A DNA stretch of 64,000 bases from the NCBI RefSeq assembly GCF_028389875.1, contig NC_084687.1, positions 5,120,157 through 5,184,156 on the forward strand. Reading direction: 5' to 3'. Below, in pieces: positions 10,684 to 23,489 of this stretch. The translations under genes and the position numbers were made by a program. The notes under the pieces are model-generated. The model did no database searches, was not told the DNA's origin, and worked only from the letters and a program-made list of their open reading frames with translations. Origin of the DNA: Rhea pennata (taxonomy: Eukaryota > Chordata > Aves > Rheiformes > Rheidae). Position 1 is the first letter of the stretch. Each line of letters opens with the position of its first letter.

Positions 10684-12889
10684 CACACAACCCCAGCCAC
10701 TCTGCGACCGAGCTGCGACACTGGGATCACAAGCACAGGGACAGCGGGCTAACAGCTACCATGCCAGGCAGACCCCGGCCCCTCGCTGGCAGGCAGGGAG
10801 AGCAGATAGCCCCTGGCATGAGCTATTTTTTCCAGGATCTGCATTTACTGCCCCTGCATCCCTCTGCATTTGTAAGGGCTTCCTAAGCTCCACGCTGGAG
10901 CAGATGCAGCCCGGCCTGCACGCGAGCACCTCACAGGGTTAGTAAATCCAGGTGAAGGTTTTACAGTCTTCAGCTCCTGTTTGCTTTGGACAGCGAATAG
11001 ATTACCTGCAGCCCCACACAGATCAATCTCGTCCTTCTTAGTGTGAACATTAGTCAAGCAGTAAAAGAACCTAAAGCCTGTTTTCCTTTGAATTTGCCCC
11101 TTCCAATCAGCCAGGCTAGTTGCACTTTTCACTCTCTCCAGATTCCCATTTTCTCATAAGGCTTCTAATTATTGCAGCCACCAGTTTTTTCCTGTGCTAA
11201 GGGCTACTATGATCACAGCCACTGCCAGAAGAATCTGAAACATACACCTGTCTCCAAGCAAAATTAGACCTCAGGGTTTAAAACAGCAGACACTGGGGAA
11301 GCAGGTGGTCCAGACAGCTGATGGGGAGCAGGAAAGCAAGCTTTTAGGGGAAGAGCAAACAAGTGCACACAGCCCCAGCACAGCAGGGCGGCAGCATCCA
11401 GAGCAGCACAAGGACTCAGCAAAGCTGAAACATCTCCAGAGCTCACAGATCAGTCTGGTCTGTGGTTCCTCTTCTACCTTCCTCTTTAGCTTCTCCATTA
11501 GAGTAAAATTGCTAGCTCTAAGCAATGAGCTTTCCCAAAGTCAGCCCTGGCTACCTGCTGTTGCCTGTCCTGCCCAAAGCAGTGCAGGGAACCCAGCTGG
11601 TCTGCAGGGAGTGCTCACAGCAGGGCTCCTTGAGCACAGGAAATCTCATCCCACCAAGCTCCTCCCAGAGCCCAGGTCTTCCTGGCCCCTGCCTTCTCTG
11701 AGGATCTCTGATGAGTGCTCATCTCAGTACAGCAGCAGGAGAGCTAAAGATGAGCAGCCTCATGGACCTCTGCCCCCAGCTCTCTGCATAGCAAAGCCAG
11801 GCAGCCCCAGCCCTGGGCTGCTTTTAAAGCTAAGGGCGAGCAACTGCCTGTGTGCAATAAACCTTAACGGGGCTCATCAGTGGCTCCTGGGTGAAGGCAG
11901 AAACCCCAATTAGTTCCCTCCATGCTGGGTGCAAGCCTGGCTCAGCCCCTTGCCGGAGAAGACGGGGCTGAGGTTGGTTGGTTGGATGCTCTCTGGGTGC
12001 ACAGAGCCACAGCAAGGGTGCGAAAGCCCCGGGCTCGGGCTCGGGCTGGGCGGCAGCGAGGGAGCAGAGCCAGGATGTCCCTCCGCACCCCCCGGTCAGA
12101 GGATGCCAGAGCCAACCACCAAGCTGCCTTTGATTTTTCATTTTCTACAGCTCTTCTGACCTGCGCTGATACAACTCAAACTCAGCCCCAAAGCTTTCCT
12201 CCATCTTAAAAGCCTCTCCCACAGCAGGAAAAACATTACAAAGCAGCCGGAGTCAGAAAAGAAAGTTTCTCTCCAAGCCACTGTATTTTATCACCCCCCA
12301 GTTCTCTCTATAAAGGCTCCCAACCAAAGTTTATTCAGCACTGATGCATCCAGGCCTTGCACCAGAATTGATCCCGCACGCTTCCTCTCTTGCCTGCTGC
12401 GAGGGCATTGGCTTTTAAACCGCCTCCCAGAGAAACAGCATTAAAGCAGAGGAAGGCTATATTGATTTCTGCATCCTTCTGATGGACCCTCATCTTTCTT
12501 TTTAAGTGCACAGGCATTTCTGTGACTATAAATCTTCCTGGCCATTAAAATATTATAGAATCTTCTCTTCTTAAAAAAAATAACATGGAGGATTTTTTTT
12601 TTTAACTTCCTTAAGGTTGTGAAAAAGGGTCCCAAAAAAGTACCTTGGCTCTAACTCCATTTTTATAGGAAAGACTCGCTAGCTCTGCTTTCTGGTGATA
12701 TCTTTATAGGCTTCATGTTCAGCACAGGGTTTTATCACTTTTGCCCAGCGTGGGAGCGGGCTGCAGAACCGACGGCCGCCGAAAGCCTTGCATGCAAGAT
12801 TATGCTGTAACAAGCCAGGTGTTTGTATAAGTAATAGGATTGGTGCTTAGAGAAAAATGCAATTTTTTGGAAACCTCTTCATACTTGGA
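10684..12889. other. Noncoding, CpG-poor intron-like DNA
   Basis: Begins where the CR1 match stops. Composition is mixed, with few CpGs and many CAGC/GCTG words. AT-rich stretches occur at 12,500-12,680 (T and A runs) and 12,780-12,860. No gene, RNA or repeat is recognised. Confidence 0.4.
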
Positions 12890-13420
12890 GTTCCAAACGA
12901 GCGAGGCGAACGGGGGTTCTGCCGGCTCCGTCCGCAGCCCGTGGCGGCGGCGGGTCACCAACGCTCCCGGCCCCGCGGCGGCCTGCCCGGCGCGTCCCCG
13001 CGGCTCGACCCCGTGCGATGGCAGGGGGCTCGCCGCCCGTCCTCACCCGGCGCGCAGCCCACGGTGCAGCCTGCCTCGTTACTTCTTAATTAGCACCGAG
13101 GAAGCCTGCAGGCAGCACGCAAACTCGTCTAGGCTTTCATCGCGCCGCACCGAGCCGCGGCCGCGGGAGCGCCCCCGACCCGCGGGAGCCAGCGCCTTCC
13201 CGCCCGGAAAACGGCCCCGCGTCCCCCCCCGGCGCCGTCCGACCCGACGCCACGAGGCTCAGCGGTCTCCCCCAAGGAGCCCGGATTTCATCTCCCCGGC
13301 GGCGCCGGCGCCTCCTGCTATTTCGGGCTCCTCCTTGGCATGGGCTGCCGCGCGGCGAGCGTGACAGCAGGGAGCCGGGGGACGCCTCTGCCCGGAGCCT
13401 ATTTTTTCTGAGAAACGCAG
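12890..13420. promoter_or_regulatory. CpG-rich block
   Basis: Dense CpG (GGCGGCGGCGGG, CCGCGGCCGCGG), interrupted by a TAATTAGCACC island at 13,090. No convincing exon on either strand. Confidence 0.35.
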
Positions 13421-13477
13421 AGCCGGGGTGATGGGAACATGCGTTGCGGTGCTTTGGGACAAGGAGGAAAGTGCTCC

Positions 13478-13522
13478 CGGCTGCTTCTTTTCTCTTTTCT
13501 TTTTCTTTTTCTTTTCTGCCCA
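13478..13522. repeat. CTTTT-rich polypyrimidine tract
   Basis: TTCTTTTCTCTTTTCTTTTT and following CTTTT units. Confidence 0.85.
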
Positions 13523-13734
13523 GACGCCCGCTGATTTACCGCTTGCTTTGCAGCAGCGCTTCGGCCAGACGCGGCGCGAGGAGCTGCAGGGAGCGCGGGA
13601 AAAGCTGCCACCCACGCCGCGGCAAAGCCTGGTCCTCGCCTCCGGCCCGAATTCGACCCAACCCCACGGTGTTTTCCCAGGGCTGGAGGAATCGCGCCCC
13701 TCTCCATCCATCCCCAGCAGGCACGGAGGGAATA

Positions 13735-13990
13735 CAGCTGAGAGATGAGGACGGAGGGATGAGGAAGCGCTAAGGAGGCAGACCAGGAGATAAAGAAAGT
13801 GGGGAAGGACCAGAGATGAAGAGAAGGAGCAAAAAAGGAGCAAAGAGGCAAATGGAGAAGCAGTGCAAGAGGCTGAGGAGGGAAAGGGAGCCGCGGAGCA
13901 GGGCGCGAGGGGCCGAGCGCAGCTACACGAGAGCAGGCAGAAACCCAGGGGAAAAAAAAAATAAAATAAGAGAGAGAAAAGCACCGAGAA
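13735..13990. repeat. Purine-rich (GA-rich) block
   Basis: About 250 bases with strong A/G excess on the plus strand (GAGGA, AAGAAAG, GGAGCAAA words), ending in an A-run with AATAAAAT. The opposite strand gives a long Ser/Phe/Leu-rich open frame that is only a product of this composition. Confidence 0.75.
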
Positions 13991-14149
13991 TGAGAATTGA
14001 TGAGGCACAGAGAAGGGAAGAGTCTTTTCATCAGCAAGTTTGCTGGATGAAGGCGGTAGATAAATCACCAAGTGGAAGGAGCCTTGGTCTCGGTGCTTGC
14101 ACCGGCTGCCTCTCTCCCTCTGTCATCTGTCTAACAGCCCGGCGGCGCG

Positions 14150-15780
14150 AGATAAATGGCTGCAGCTGAGTCCCAGGCTCGCTCCTTCCCTCGCTCGGCC
14201 TCACCGCAGCGAGCGGGGCCTGCCGCTTCCCGGCGCCTCGGCAAAGCACCGCGGCGGAGCCCGGGCCGGGGGGCAGCCCGGGCCAGGCTGGGGCGGCGGC
14301 GGCGGCCGCGGGAGCCTCCTGCGTTTTGCAGACGCGCCGGGGCAGGCGCCCGCCCGTCGCCCCGCGTCAGCCCGCCGGCTCGGCCGGGCACCCGCGCCGG
14401 CCCCGGGGAGCCGCCGCTGCCCCGCCGAGGGCCGCGAGCTGCGGCCGAGCTCCGTCCTGCCCGGGCGCAGAGCAGCCTCTCCCGGGGGGACGGCGAAGCC
14501 CTGGTGCGCGACGGCTCCGGTGCAGCTCCGGGTTCGTAATGTTGTTAATAAAATCCTTCCCGTTCCCCCGGGGAGGGGATCGCACAGCGCCGCTGCTCAA
14601 CAGGCGCTTCCCTTCTCCCTCCATCCTCGCTCAGCGCAGCGGCATTTCCGGAGGGTGAAGCTGCCTCGATCGCGGTAACAAACCCCTGCGAGGTCTTAGG
14701 GGCAAATAAACTCCCTGCACCTACAGGCACGGCCACAGGGCATCCATCGACCGAGGGGCTGTTCGAGGTCGTGCTCTACCCAGATTTCCGGCTGAGCTGC
14801 CTGTTTTCTCCCGTGCGGTGCGCCGCCCCGCTCAAGCCTTCGCGTAAGCGCTTCTGCAGCACTGATTAGCAACGAAGCCAGCAGGAATTAAACAGGATTC
14901 AAAATCAATCTCTTGCAAAGCCTTTGAAACAAGGTACTCTCTGCCGTCACCCGAAGCGCTCCGGGATCGCTCCTTTACCTCGCGGGGGATGCTGCATGAA
15001 TTCTGCACGGCTTCTCCCCACCGGCCGCAGCGCCTCCGGGCAGGGGGCCGCCGGCCGCGGGGGAGCCCGGGGCCCACGGGGCCCACAGGACCCACGGGGC
15101 CCGCCGGAGCCGACCCCGCGCGGGCGCCGCGGACGCGCTCGGGCCGTGCCGCACGGTCACGGTACCGTGACCACATCCCCAGGGACTGTTAAACGCGCGC
15201 GATCTGGATCAGCCGCCTACAGAGCAGTGGTGCTAGCGGTGTCTGTTAGATAGCTGTTAATCTTGAATAAATGTTTTTAATGATCTCCTGTTTAACACAC
15301 AATAACCGAGTTATTAAACCTCAATTAAGCCGTGGAGGTCAAGGCATTCTCCAGGGTTAATGGTGAAGATGTAACTCCTCGGGCACCAAGAAAAACAAAT
15401 ATATCCTTCAAGTGCCACATGTGCCACCGAGAGGCTTTTTCCCGCGGGTGGACGACCCGGAGCGGCTGGCGGCTCGGGGGCGGCGGGATGGAGGCAGCGG
15501 GCCGGCGTGGGGCCGGAGCCGGGCGCTGCGTGGCGTGGCTGCCCCGGTGCGGGGGGCTGCTGCTCGTCAGCGGGGCGCCCAGCTTTCCAGGGGTTTTCCG
15601 CAGTGACACCGCCAGGGAAGGAAACCTCCGGGGAGAGGGAGCTGGAGGGACGCCCCGCGGACACGCGCGCCGTCAGCCGCCGGAGCTGCCCCGGCCGCAG
15701 CCGCGCACCGCGGAGCAAGGGGCCCCGCAGCTCGCCTGCATCATCCTGAGCGTTAATCCGCTCCCACTGCTGGGGGGAGA
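14150..15780. promoter_or_regulatory. CpG-rich cluster with AT-rich islands
   Basis: CpG-dense blocks at 14,150-14,545, 15,010-15,200 and 15,430-15,730 alternate with AT-rich islands at 14,850-14,950 and 15,235-15,420 (containing TTTTTAATGATCTCC and ACCTCAATTAAGCC). The GC-to-AT alternation suggests regulatory DNA but proves nothing. Confidence 0.35.
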
Positions 15781-15783
15781 CGT

Positions 15784-15807
15784 CCCCCCCCCCCCCCCCC
15801 CCCCCCC
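15784..15807. repeat. C24 homopolymer
   Basis: An uninterrupted run of 24 cytosines inside CpG-rich DNA. Its true length is uncertain because sequencing and assembly handle such runs poorly. Confidence 0.95.
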
Positions 15808-17389
15808 GTGCAGTAACGTTTCCAGGTTAAACCCTGGATTTCAGGGCCAGGATTCAGTTCCCATCTCAGCCCCGCGCTGCAACTGTGGCAAACGGTTCAG
15901 GCTTGCTTTTTCCAAGGTGCCGTGCCCCGACGAGCTCAGCGTGCAAGGCAACGGCAACAGCAAGCGCTCGGTCTCTTTGCAAACCAAATACATCCCCTCC
16001 CTCCCTCCAGCAAAACAGGGATGTTTCGGCACGGCCGCCGCAAAGCCCGCGGCTCTGAGGCCCTCGGGCAGGAAAGCGGCCGCTCCGTCCAAAGCGAAGA
16101 CGATCCTCCCGCAGATCCTGGCAGGCAGCTTACAGCCTCGGTGCAAATAAATAAATAATAATAATAATAATAATAAAAAGCTGACTCTCCGCGGTAGCGT
16201 GGCAACGGCCCCTCCTGCGCCGCACGAGCCGCCCTGATCTGTATGCCTTGTCACAGCCCCGCGCCAGGCGCTGGGTTAGTGCCATGGCAACGCGCTGCTC
16301 TTTAAACACAGGAGTTTGTGCTGTGATCGCAAACAGCATTAGGCAATTTAATTAAGCAGCTGGCAAAGGAAAAACTTTGTCTGTTTGAGGCTCTCTCTTT
16401 TTTTTTTTTATTATTATTAAATTCCAGCCTATTATGCAGCTCTGCGCCTCTGCTGTGTGGTTCGAGGGGCAGGAGGATGCTCCCTCCCCGTCCTTTCCCT
16501 GGGTTTAACCCCAAACTCGCGCAGCTCGCCCGTCACGCCAGCAGCTCTCCCTTCGGAGCCGGGCAGCCCCGAGTTTTCCCCCCAAGGGAATCACAGGGCT
16601 GGTTTACAGATCACACGGCTTGCTTCTGCCCTTGGAAACGTCTTGCAAAAGCAAACAGGAAGAGCTGGCTGATCCCTGCTCCGGATCGCTGGAATAAAGA
16701 AAGGGCTGGCGAGACGGATTCGCATTCTCAGCTCGTAGCCAAATTGGTCTTTACTCTGTAAAATTTGCATCGTTTAATGAAATTCATGCTGCATTGGACT
16801 GCACCTCACTGCACTTTTGGAAGCTTCCCCAAGGCGCAGCAACGTGCCCGGGCTGCAGGAGGAGCTGAACCCCCCGCGCGTGGCCTGCGCCCGCACCTGC
16901 AGTCAGACCCCTCTCCCCAGCTCTGACGTGCTTGCAATCGTGCTTCAATAAGTATTATTTCCCTCATCTACTGGCGACCGGCTGCCTCATTTCGCTGCGC
17001 CATGGCATTACTGTATCGTAAGGAAGAGCGAACGATTTCTCCCACGCCACCCGTAATTTTACAAGCCCCGCTGCCTCCCCATCTCCCGCACAACCCGAAG
17101 CGTCCTGCTCCGTTCCGCTCCCCGACGCGGCCCATTTCGCAGCTCCGGCCCTCGCTGCTCCCTCCCGCCCCCCCGGGAGAGGCTGCGGGTGCTGCTCCGG
17201 CCGCAGGCGTATCAGCGGCTTTGGGCTGCTGCCGTTGCCCTTTCCAGCTGTGGCTGTGCTGTGTCACTGTTTGCAGCGAGCTATCTCCAGGATCTTGTTT
17301 CCTGAGTGGCAAGAGCTAATTTAGAGCATAAAAGCCGTCGCTGGGCCCCCCAGAGCCTAGCGCATGGTTTCAAATGCCATTCGGCTCCT
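15808..17389. other. Noncoding DNA, mixed
   Basis: Holds the (AAT)n at 16,145, an AT-rich island with TTTAATTAAGCAG at 16,345 beside TTATTATTATTAAATTCC (16,410), and another at 16,740-16,800. No gene recognised. Confidence 0.4.
16145..16179. repeat. (AAT)n microsatellite
   Basis: AAATAAATAAATAAT followed by seven or so AAT units and a short A run. Confidence 0.95.
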
Positions 17390-19480
17390 GAAGCCCCCGG
17401 AGGCTTTGGCAGACGCTGTCTGTGATCAGCATCGCTCGGCGTCGCGGGCACGCGGAGCCGCGGCTTCGGTGCTCCCGGCAGCCGCGCTGAGCCGCGTTCC
17501 CACGTCCTCCGTGCCCACGGCAGCGGCCAGGACGCGAGCCAGGCTTCCCGGTCGCCGTGTCCGGAGCTCGTCTCAAAGCCTCCGCCTTCCCGAGGAGCGG
17601 GTCCCTGGGACCGCGCAGCCGGCGCTGCCTGTGACAACGCTCGCAGTAAAACCAAGGGCGGACTGGGCAGCCGGCCGCTCGCACGGGTAGAGGATCAAAC
17701 TCCCCGCACATCTGCTGGCAGCGCCGATCCTTCCCGCTCCCAGAAATGCGGGTGGGTTTCCAAGCTGGATGCAGGGAGGTGCAAGTCTGTCTGTCCTGCA
17801 TGCCAGCGGGGGAAGGCGAGGGGGACGGAGGAGCATCTGCAAGGCTGCACGCAGTGCCGGCATCACCCCTGCCAAAGGGGAAGGGGACGGGTCCTGCTGA
17901 GCCGCGAACGGGACTCTGGGGTCCCCGGGGAGCTTGTTTCAGTGCCTCGCTCCTCCTTTGCCTGGGCAGCTCGTACGGGGCTGCAAACGGGGTGCATGCC
18001 CGCAGCAGCAACGTGCACCCTGAACTGCAGTGTGCTCCCTCACCAGCAACGTGCACCCCGGCCAGCAACGCGCACCCCGGCCGGCATCGCACGGGTCCCT
18101 TTGTGCCCGGCAGGGCTGGAGGCGCCGGGAGCCGGTGCCAGCCTGGCTCCCCTCCCCGGAGCGGCTCGCTCGTCCCTTGCGAGGCAGCGGGAGCTGCGCC
18201 GCGGGCACAGCCCGGCCCGGGCGCCGCCGCGCCGCGGCCAAGAGACGGCCAGCCCCGGCCCCATAACGAGACCCCTCGGCTTGCGCCCCGCCGCGCGAGC
18301 AGCGGCGTGCTAAATAATTCAGGCGCGTTCCTGAACTGCCTAGAAAACACCTCCAGCTCTTTCCTAACAAGCTCGGCGCAGAGCCGGAGCCAGCGCCGGC
18401 GGGAGAGGGCAGAGCCGGTGAAGGCAGGGCCGGGCGTGCTGGAGAGCGTAATCTCGGCCAGGCTGGCTGCAAAGCCCAGGTTTAATATTTGCTCGGCAAC
18501 CTTCTGCGAGGGGGTTAAGCCCGCGGGACCGGAGCCGCCTCTCTCCTGGTGCCTATCAACTGCTTTTTGTGCTAATGCTTCCAGGCCGCAGCAGGAAAAG
18601 AGGGTGAAAATGAACAGAGAGAGGAAATAGTGGGAAAAAAGGGGGAAAAAGGAGGGAGGCGGAAAGATTCCCTGCAGGCTGAGGCACTACGTTGGGTCGA
18701 TCTCACTGCTGCAACTACCCACCCAACTTGCCGAGAGCTGCTGAGCTGCTCTCCAGGCCGGGCGGTTTCCGGAGGCCCTCGGGACCGCACGGGTGGCTGC
18801 GTCCCACGGGCCTGCCCCGCTCCCGCTTTCGGGGATCGGCAGCACCATGTCAAAACGAATGCCGAGCGCTCGGGCCGCAGCCCAACAAGGCGAGCGCGCC
18901 GGCTTGTTTGGAAAGCCCGAGCCTGGAAAGCAGAGCAGCCCTGAGTCCCAGGCGGCCCCATCAATTCCAGCTAATAAAAAGGATATTTCACACATCAGGC
19001 ACTTCGCAGACGCTTTAATGAGAGCAAACAAAGGCTCTGGGATGCAGATTAGGGGATGCAGAAACGCGGCTCCCGGGCCGGCTGCGGCTCGTCGCGGCTC
19101 GTCCCCTTCGCCGACCCGGTGCCCGGGCGGCTGCCCCGTCCCCGCGCCGCGGCTCGGCCACGCGCGACGCTCCAGGCAAAGCCGCCTCGGGTTTCCCGCA
19201 GAGCCCCGACCGGGTCCCCGGGGCTGCCCCACGGCTGGCAACGCCGGAGCCTGGGCCGCCTCCGGGCGCGCTTCCCGCCCGCTCCGCTGCCTCGGGCATA
19301 GTCAGGAACGCGGGTTTTTTCAAGCAAAGTGAAATCCCGTGCCGTAGCACTATGAAATCCAGCACCCCCTGCCCAGCAGGGCCAGCGCCGGGTGCCCGGC
19401 CACGCACGCAAGGACGAGGGGACCCTGGGCACGCGCTGCGCTGGGCCGAGCACCCGTCAAGACAGCAAACGCTTCCCCGA
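17390..19480. promoter_or_regulatory. CpG-rich cluster
   Basis: CpG-dense blocks at about 17,390-17,640, 18,090-18,320 and 18,840-19,480. A 326-codon minus-strand frame spans part of this but is Ala/Gly/Pro/Arg-rich without a domain. Between them lies the ~19-bp tandem repeat. Confidence 0.3.
18003..18092. repeat. Short GC-rich tandem repeat, ~19-bp unit
   Basis: CCAGCAACGTGCACCCCGG (18043-18061) is repeated as CCAGCAACGCGCACCCCGG (18062-18080). Related diverged copies lie on either side. Confidence 0.75.
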
Positions 19481-20460
19481 AGCCGGGCGGCGATCATGGC
19501 GCGCTCAGAGGGATGAAGTTTGCCAGCGCTTTCCTCGCCCTGCGCAGCTACGGGAAAAATCATGGTTTTGAAGCAGACGGAGCCCAAAGGAGAGCCCAGG
19601 TGGCTAGAGCTCAGCTCCCCACGCGATAACCCCCGGGCAGAGCGCGGCTGGACGTGGCGCTGGAGCCCGCGTCTCAGCTGGACGGGTCTCCAGCCAGCTC
19701 AAAAGCTCGGACCAACTCGGAGCAGCGCTGCGTCGCGCAAGCAAACAAGGTGCTGGGGCCGTGCAAGGGTCCCGGCTCGAACGGCTGCGACCCCGCGTGG
19801 GGAGATGCCCCCCAGCACCTCCAAAGCAAACGGGGCTCAGCAGAGGAAAAACAGGGCAAACAAAGCAAAAATAGACTGTTAATTGGATCCGTTCATTGCT
19901 TCAGCTCCAGTGCCTTTACCAGGCGCTTAAAACCACGGGAGTGCTCCATCTGAGCCAGACTTCTGCTGCTTCTGGTGTGGACTGCCCAGAAAGGGAAGCA
20001 TCACTGGAAGAGTTAATTTTTTTTCCCTTCCCTTTTCCTGAAGGAGAGATTTCATGCCACGCTGAATAAATAAAATAATGTGATATTATAAAAGACTGCA
20101 GCACAGTATATTAGATACCACAGCACTGTTGCAGGGCGTCTGTCAGCACTAATCACGATGACTGATGACTTATCAAGAACGGACCTGACATTTCCAAATG
20201 AGCTGCTTTGATAGGGACGTCATTCAAAACAGATCTAAACTAAAATAATAATAATAACAACAATAATAATAAAACGGATAGGAACAGGAAGAAAAACAGA
20301 AAACACTTGCCGCCTTTGTCCCATTTTTTTTAGAGTTCCCAGCTTGGCAGCAGGATAATCCGGTGTTGGGCTGGGACTGGGAGAGCTGCAGGAAGACTGA
20401 CGGGGGTGCCCAAATCCTCCCTCCAGAAGCAAAACTTTGCTAAGACACAGCAACAGCCCG
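19481..20460. other. Noncoding; candidate regulatory block at 20.1-20.24 kb
   Basis: 20,120-20,240 is AT-rich and CpG-poor, with CACTAATCACGATGACTGAT and GAGCTGCTTTGATAGGGACG, a texture like conserved noncoding DNA. The rest is unremarkable apart from the AAT/AAC microsatellite. Confidence 0.35.
20241..20273. repeat. (AAT)n/(AAC)n microsatellite
   Basis: AAT units interrupted by two AAC units. Confidence 0.9.
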
Positions 20461-23110
20461 AATCCCCCTTCAGATGCGACAGACGCCCGGGATGCACGGA
20501 GCAGAGCGCAGCCCCGCTCTGATCCGCACCGAAGCGGGCGGGCGCTGAGCCCGCGACTCTGCCTCGGCTGCGGCGCCGAGTCTCCCTGCCGTTTCCTCTA
20601 GGCGCTGTGCAAATACTTGAATTACTTCAAATAATATCACAGCTCTTTCTTGCTCTTCTGGAGAGGCGAGTTTGCAAGGGATACAGGATCCCTCTTGAAA
20701 AATTTCGGGCTGGGGCTAGCGACGCCCGCGCGGCTGGGGAAGTCCTCCCCGCCGGCCAGGGCCGCCTCCGCGCAGCGGCGGAGCGAGGCGACGGAGGAAG
20801 AAAACCTGCACGCGGGTTTTCACCGGAGGCTTCCCGACTCCCGTCGCGTTTGGTTCCCGTCGCGCCTCCCCGGAGCCCCGGGCGGGAGCTGCTGCAGGCG
20901 CCGCGGGAGGACGGGCGGGGAGAGACGGCCCCGGGGCTACTTATCTCCAGAGAACTGACGAAATATTGTTTTCTTAGGAAAAGAAAAAAAAAGAAGGAAG
21001 ACGCACAGAAGATACTGTTCGCATGACTGAGCTCCGAGGAGATATTCATCCATTCACGTCAAAGAGAGCGAGAGGAACTGTTTTCGGAGGAACTTTCAGA
21101 TGTGTCATTTCGGGTTCCAAAGAGCTGTAAAACATCAGGCAGATTATGCATGTGTGTGTGTATGTATGTGTATTAAGAAAAAAAAAAGATAAAGAAAGGA
21201 AATTCCAAGGGCCATTTTCAAGCAAAAACCTACTGTGGAAATGACACGGCAAGGATGCCCTGTTGCAGGCAGCCAAGACGCTCTTTAGACGGGCTCAGGC
21301 CTTCTAGCAGTGATTTTAATTGTTTTTAGCTTCCAGCGAGCTGGGCTTTGACCTGCGTTGTGCAGACGGCTGCCCGAATCAGCACCGAGCAAGCCCGGGG
21401 CGGCTGCAGAGCCCGTCGGGTCGAGGGCCGCGGGGATGGACCGCAGACACGGACTAACCTGGCGGCAGCGAAAGGAAGGGGCCGGGAGGCGGGCGGCTCC
21501 GCGCAGCTGCCCCGGCTCGGCGGGCTTCGCTCGCCCCTGCCCCTCCGGGCACGGCTCAGCCTCCAGCCGACGCTGCGCCACGGACCCACTTGGTATTCGA
21601 GAACCAGCAACCGCCTTCTTCAATCTAAATTAAGCATTAAAGCGCAAGGCAATTCAGCGTGAGAGCAGGAATTCGTCAGAAAACGTAGCTAGATCCAAAA
21701 GGTGCTGCAGACGATAACGCAACGGCAACGCGGGGCCGGGAGAGGGCTGCAGACAGAGACGTACAAGCAGCAGCCAGGTAAAATCAGGAGGAGGAAAAAA
21801 TCAGTGTATTATTTTAGATGAAGATTAAATGACAACTCCTGGCTTCAAAGGGCAGGCGAGAGAGGCGAACAGGCGGCGACAAACCAGGATGCACTTCCCT
21901 TAAATAAAACTTTTACTGGCCGCGATATCTGCAAAGAAACCGCCCGCGATGGGAATCGACGGCTTTCCCCAGGCGCCCCCGGGCGCCGGGGGGCCGCGGC
22001 CCCGCGGCACGAGGCGGAGCAGCAGCGCGGGGGAACCACTTTAGCCTTCATTAGGCCAAATTAAAATCAGAAGTGAGATGACAATTACAATTTGCGAGCG
22101 GCTGACGGTTTGTCTCGGCAGCTGATCGTTGCGCAGATTGGGAAAATTAATTGCTCGCAGTCCCAGGTGGGTCGGCTCCGAACCGCGGCTCCGGCTCCGG
22201 CTTTCCGGCAGCCCCGGGGCCGCGATGCTCTGCCCACGGGGGCCGTGGCCCAGGCGACTTCCCCAACCGCCCTCTCCAGCTGGCGCAGAAACGGGGACGC
22301 CGGGGAGCCGCTGGGACGGAGGAGGGAGCAGCCGCGGGGAGTCCCACCTTTCCCTCCCGGGAGACGGCGCTGCCTCCTCCCACCCAGGGCTATTTTGAGA
22401 AGAGACGCGCTGCCGCGTTTGGATGTCGATCCCTCCAGAGGGATAAATCGAGGCTCTTCAAACCTTCCTCGTGGAGGGAGGGGCGGGCGGGGGAGGAACA
22501 GGTTATTAAACAAAGCCTACAAAAACGGAAAGAGTTCCTGAGCGCAATTAAAATCCAAACCGTGGTGGGACGGCTGCTGTTATTTCTCTAGAGACGGCTG
22601 TTGTTGGAAACAGTATTTCTCCAGCGAGGCGGCGTCGCTGCAGGCGGGGAGCGTTTCAAAGGCAGAGCGAAGAGCAGGCGAGGCGCAGGAGGGCCAGAAA
22701 CCTCGCTCGGCCCTCGGTTCGCTGCGCTGCGCTGCGTCCTAGAGCACCTGCAGCGAGAGCAGGGGCAACCAGGGAGGAAAGAGCCAGGGGAACCGCGGCC
22801 AGCGCGGGGACCTGCTTCCTTCGTTTGCACGGCAAGTCGCTGCGGATCCACACGGCGGCTCCTCGTCCCCCGGTCACGGCAAGCAGCCCGACACCAGCGT
22901 GGTTGCACCAGCGCTGGGACGTCTCTTAGGTCCCTCAGAGGCCTCCTGCAGAGACAGGTCCCACCAGCGCCGGCGGGCAGGAGCGCCGCGGGGCCGCTCT
23001 GTGCGCGCAACGCGGGGCGAGCTGGAGCCCAGCCCGGCTCCATTTCATCTTCAGCGCAAGAAAGGTCAGGATGGCAACGCGGCTGCTTGTAAGTGCTGCA
23101 AAATCAGGCT
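20461..23110. promoter_or_regulatory. CpG-rich cluster with AT-rich islands
   Basis: CpG blocks at 20,460-20,950, 21,400-21,600, 21,940-22,420 and 22,620-23,060. AT-rich islands with TAATTA-type motifs lie between them (21,620-21,680; 22,040-22,160 with AATTAATTGCTCG; 22,500-22,620; 23,100-23,125). No exon is recognised. Confidence 0.3.
21149..21173. repeat. (TG)n/(TATG)n microsatellite, short
   Basis: ATGTGTGTGTGTATGTATGT, followed at 21177 by a run of As. Confidence 0.9.
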
Positions 23111-23489
23111 TAATTTCTAATTAAGGAGAAGTCTCTCCTCGTTATCTTCCCGGAGCGTTCGAGCCTCCTTGGGCTGTGTGGTTGCGCTTTGGGGCCGGAG
23201 TCACAAAGCAGCTGCTGGGGGCTCTGGTGTGTCCCCCCACGGAGGACACGATGGCCTCTGGAGCCTGAAGGGAGCAGGGCATGCAGGTACTCGAGGTGTT
23301 CCCGGGGGGCTGAAGCTGCCCAGCACATGGCTGGACTCTGCTGCTGCTTCCCACAGCAGCCTGGCGAGCTCCTGGCCACCAGCATCTCCAAGCCGGTTCC
23401 TCCACTCTGGCGAGGAGCCTCTTCTCCTCCAGGGAGGAAAGTCAGCGCCTGCAGCTGCTGCAGCGCTTGGCCCTCCCTTAGGTGCTCCA

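Noticed and set aside
10091..10942. 283-codon plus-strand frame as a host gene
   Set aside because: Its middle is CR1 reverse-transcriptase sequence and its ends have no similarity to a known protein.
13259..14071. 270-codon minus-strand frame with hydrophobic stretches resembling membrane segments
   Set aside because: The Ser/Phe/Leu-rich text is the translation of the complement of the GA-rich block, a composition artefact.
14989..15192. Collagen-like GPTGPTGPT text
   Set aside because: It comes from a few ~9-bp GGCCCAC repeats in a CpG-rich block. There are only four or so triplets and no flanking collagen structure.
17370..18350. 326-codon minus-strand open frame
   Set aside because: Low-complexity Ala/Gly/Pro/Arg/Cys content, partly produced by the ~19-bp tandem repeat. 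No domain.
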